Source: Actinomycetes bacterium (GTDB lineage: Bacteria > Actinomycetota > Actinomycetes > Nanopelagicales > Nanopelagicaceae). From it: a stretch of DNA of 7,673 nucleotides. The notes beneath the pieces are model-generated. The model had not been told where the DNA came from, made no database searches, and saw nothing but the letters and a program-made list of their open reading frames with translations. The position numbers and the translations under genes were made by a program. This document shows positions 6,037 through 7,673 of the stretch, in pieces (position 1 is the stretch's first letter; the number at the start of each line of letters is the position of its first letter). The stretch is taken from NCBI GenBank assembly GCA_014190175.1, contig BJFZ01000054.1:1-7673 (forward strand), in the 5' to 3' direction.

Positions 6037-6954
6037 TTAGGAGTCCAGTAACGCTTCACGAATGCGGTTAGACGAGGCGTCTAAGCGTTCTCGTGCGACC
6101 TCTGGAGTAATGCTCAGTAAAAGCATTAAAATTGCGGTTTTAACCTGGTGCCCAGCTGCAACAAGCGCCTGAGATGACTCTAACTTTGAGGCACCTGTTG
6201 CCTTTTGAATAATACGAACAGCGCGGTCTTGTAACTTTTCGTTGCTTATTTGCAAGTCAACCATTAGATTTCCAAAAGTTTTTCCAAGCCGAACCATTGA
6301 GATAGTAGAAATCATGTTTAAAACCATCTTTTGAGCAGTTCCTGATTTCAGACGTGTTGAGCCTGCTAAAAGCTCAGGCCCCGAATCGATATCAATCGCA
6401 TGATCACTACGCTTTCCGGCCGCAGAGTTTGGATTGCACGTAATTGCAATTGTTAATGCGCCCACATTATTAGCATAGTCAAGTCCACCAAGTACATATG
6501 GTGTACGACCACTTGCAGTGATTCCAATTACTATATCCAAACTTGAAATACTTATCAATTTCAAGTCCGCGGATCCGAGTTCAGGTCTATCTTCTGCTCC
6601 TTCGACTGGATCACGCAGCGCTGTATCTCCACCGGCTATGAATGCAATGACCTGATTAGTTGTGACTGAGAATGTTGGTCCACACTCTGCAGCATCTAAA
6701 ACGCCTAATCGCCCAGAGGTACCAGCACCGATATAAATAAGTCTTCCACCTTGCAACATGCGTTCAATCACGCCATCTATAGCTTTTTCAATTTGTGGCA
6801 TTATCAAACTTATGGCTTTTGGTACCTCTGTATCGCTCTCGTTCATCGCCTGAATCAATTCAGAGACAGTCATGGCATCTAGCATTTGAAATTTCGAGTC
6901 GATTTGCTCTGTCCGCAGTAAGCCCAACTCAGATTCTTCCTGATTATTTGCCAT
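6037..6954 (-). CDS. murQ: N-acetylmuramic acid 6-phosphate etherase MurQ
   Basis: This cytoplasmic lyase cleaves the D-lactyl ether of MurNAc-6-phosphate, giving GlcNAc-6-phosphate and D-lactate in cell-wall sugar recycling. From the preferred start it has 305 residues, close to E. coli MurQ (298). The SIS fold carries the phosphate-binding IYIGAGTSGRLG (73-84), DAAECGPT (87-94) with Glu90 matching catalytic Glu83 of E. coli, and PVEGAED (116-122) with Glu121 matching Glu114. ITASGRTPYV (145-154), CNPNS (173-177), KSGTAQKMVLNM (203-214) and FGNLMVD (227-233) are further family blocks. The start at ATG 6954 is chosen for GGAG 4 nt upstream and for agreement with family length; an in-frame ATG at 6996 would add 14 residues that do not look like MurQ. 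A 137-bp gap separates it from the sugar-binding protein gene downstream on the same strand. It is divergent from the acetyltransferase gene. Confidence 0.95.
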   Translation of the reverse strand: MANNQEESELGLLRTEQIDSKFQMLDAMTVSELIQAMNESDTEVPKAISLIMPQIEKAIDGVIERMLQGGRLIYIGAGTSGRLGVLDAAECGPTFSVTTNQVIAFIAGGDTALRDPVEGAEDRPELGSADLKLISISSLDIVIGITASGRTPYVLGGLDYANNVGALTIAITCNPNSAAGKRSDHAIDIDSGPELLAGSTRLKSGTAQKMVLNMISTISMVRLGKTFGNLMVDLQISNEKLQDRAVRIIQKATGASKLESSQALVAAGHQVKTAILMLLLSITPEVARERLDASSNRIREALLDS

Positions 6955-7008
6955 AGTTCTCCAAGAATAGGATAGATATCTGGAACTATCTAGCATGGGT
7001 ATAACCCT

Positions 7009-7014
7009 TATAGT
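7009..7014 (+). promoter_or_regulatory. Candidate -10 box of the GNAT gene, leaderless transcription likely
   Basis: TATAGT matches five of six bases of the -10 consensus and ends 6 bases before the ATG at 7021. Transcription would therefore start at or within a base of the start codon. No Shine-Dalgarno site at proper spacing precedes the ATG (only GGGG directly abuts it), and no clear -35 box is seen. Leaderless mRNAs with this layout are common in Actinobacteria. Confidence 0.5.
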
Positions 7015-7020
7015 TTGGGG

Positions 7021-7488
7021 ATGATCCGCCTAGCCGTAAAGGAAGATGGGCCGCGCATCCTGCAGTTGATTAAAGATTTAGCAGAGTATGAAAGAGCCCC
7101 GCTTGAGGCAAAAGCGACGCTACAGCAGATTCAAGAGACAATCTTTGGAGATAAACCAACTGCCTTCTGCCATGTTGCCGAAGTCGATGGGCAGGTAATC
7201 GGTCTTGCAATCTGGTTCTTGAACTATTCAACATGGCTAGGAAAACCAGGAATCTACCTTGAAGATCTCTACGTTGACCCTGCTCATCGTGGAAAAGGTT
7301 TCGGCTTAGCTTTTCTAAAAGAGCTCGCAAAGATCTGTGTTGAGCGCGGATATGAAAGGCTGCAGTGGTGGGTTCTGGATTGGAACGAACCATCAATCAA
7401 GTTTTATAAATCCCTTGGCGCAGAAGCCATGGATGAGTGGACCGTGTATCGTGTTAGTGGAGCTGCCCTAAAAAAACTTGGTAGTTAA
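7021..7488 (+). CDS. GNAT-family N-acetyltransferase, diamine/thialysine (SSAT-like) subgroup
   Basis: This 155-residue protein transfers acetyl from acetyl-CoA to an amine. It starts MIRLAVKEDGPRI, the usual first strand and helix. Motif A is at about 80-100, with EDLYVDP and the pyrophosphate-binding loop R90-G-K-G-F-G95. Motif B follows with VLDWNEPSIKFY (118-129), where Tyr129 is in the position of the usual general acid, then SLGA (131-134). The blocks NYSTWLGKPGIYLEDLYV, LDWN and YKSLGA closely resemble spermidine/spermine acetyltransferase and thialysine acetyltransferase, so a diamine, polyamine or lysine analogue is the best guess, not proven. ATG 7021 is preferred to the TTG at 7015 because a -10 box fits leaderless start there. 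It is divergent from murQ with a 66-bp gap; a role in amino-sugar salvage is not supported by the sequence. Its stop directly abuts that of convergent clpC. Confidence 0.85.
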   Translation: MIRLAVKEDGPRILQLIKDLAEYERAPLEAKATLQQIQETIFGDKPTAFCHVAEVDGQVIGLAIWFLNYSTWLGKPGIYLEDLYVDPAHRGKGFGLAFLKELAKICVERGYERLQWWVLDWNEPSIKFYKSLGAEAMDEWTVYRVSGAALKKLGS

Positions 7489-7673
7489 TTAAGCAGTTGG
7501 TGCCTCTTCAGCTAGATCCTCAGGACTATCAGGGGTTGCAACCTTAGGTGAACCCTTGAAAGTAAAGATCGCATCGGCGCCTTCGCCTTCGGCATCTACA
7601 ACAATGATTTCGCCGGCCTTAAGCTCGCCGAACAAGATGCGCTCAGAGAGTGCATCTTCAATCTCGCGTTGAA
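7489..7673 (-). CDS. clpC: ClpC-type AAA+ ATPase, C-terminal end (gene continues past window)
   Basis: The minus strand is open from the window edge to a TAA at 7491-7489, giving 60 visible residues. They begin QREIEDALSERILFGELKAG, followed by IIVVDAEGEG and AIFTFKGSP. This is the end of the D2 small domain of ClpC/ClpB-type unfoldases, with the pattern IQREIEDxLSExIL...G(E/Q)IVVVD...FTF. An acidic, proline-rich tail closes the protein. ClpC passes substrate proteins to the ClpP protease in the cytoplasm, and is the main Clp unfoldase of Actinobacteria. Nucleotide-binding motifs are outside the window, so ClpB or ClpE cannot be fully excluded, but the tail favours ClpC. The gene converges on the GNAT gene with no intergenic base. 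Confidence 0.85.
   Translation of the reverse strand, partial: QREIEDALSERILFGELKAGEIIVVDAEGEGADAIFTFKGSPKVATPDSPEDLAEEAPTA

Noticed and set aside
7070..7396. Minus-strand 108-codon open frame
   Set aside because: It is antisense to the well-supported GNAT gene and shows no family features.
1..7673. Phage, transposon, toxin-antitoxin, CRISPR or secondary-metabolite system
   Set aside because: No transposase, integrase, terminal repeats, repeat-spacer pattern or small toxin gene pair is visible; every longer gene has a clear metabolic, repair, transport or proteolysis family.

Overview
The window looks like a compact, moderately AT-rich actinobacterial chromosome segment. Two things support this: the MutY carries the short C-terminal tail I associate with Actinobacteria, and a ClpC-type ATPase gene closes the window. 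Tight packing (4-bp ATGA overlaps, genes overlapping tail to tail, abutting stop codons), the base composition and a sugar-uptake locus fit the streamlined freshwater Actinobacteria (Nanopelagicales/acI). That taxonomic placement is inference. No mobile element, CRISPR array, tRNA or rRNA is visible.

Layout. On the plus strand, the 3' part of mutY (1-601) overlaps by 4 bp a single-subunit FAD-linked D-2-hydroxyacid (lactate/glycolate-type) dehydrogenase (598-1944). Converging on it is a minus-strand series read from right to left: murQ (6954-6037), a 137-bp gap with a candidate promoter and operator, a secreted sugar-binding protein (5899-4613), a strong intergenic hairpin, a MalF-like permease (4542-3622), a MalG-like permease (3625-2798) and a BadF/NagK-type sugar kinase (2794-1919). 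A GNAT acetyltransferase (7021-7488) is divergent from murQ, probably read from a leaderless promoter. It abuts the 3' end of a convergent clpC (7489-7673, partial).

How the genes may work together. The most coherent reading is salvage of a cell-wall amino sugar. The binding protein and two permeases import a sugar, with the ATPase encoded elsewhere. The kinase phosphorylates it to MurNAc-6-phosphate. MurQ splits that into GlcNAc-6-phosphate and D-lactate, and the convergent flavoprotein could oxidise the D-lactate to pyruvate. MurQ's reaction is established. The kinase and flavoprotein families are clear, but their exact substrates and the import of MurNAc are inferred from position. NagA, NagB, an ABC ATPase, a muropeptide hydrolase and a regulator are not in the window. 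The combination of ABC import, a BadF-type kinase, MurQ and a neighbouring D-lactate oxidase is the most interesting system here. Intergenic gaps are all below 140 bp and are covered by the entries below.
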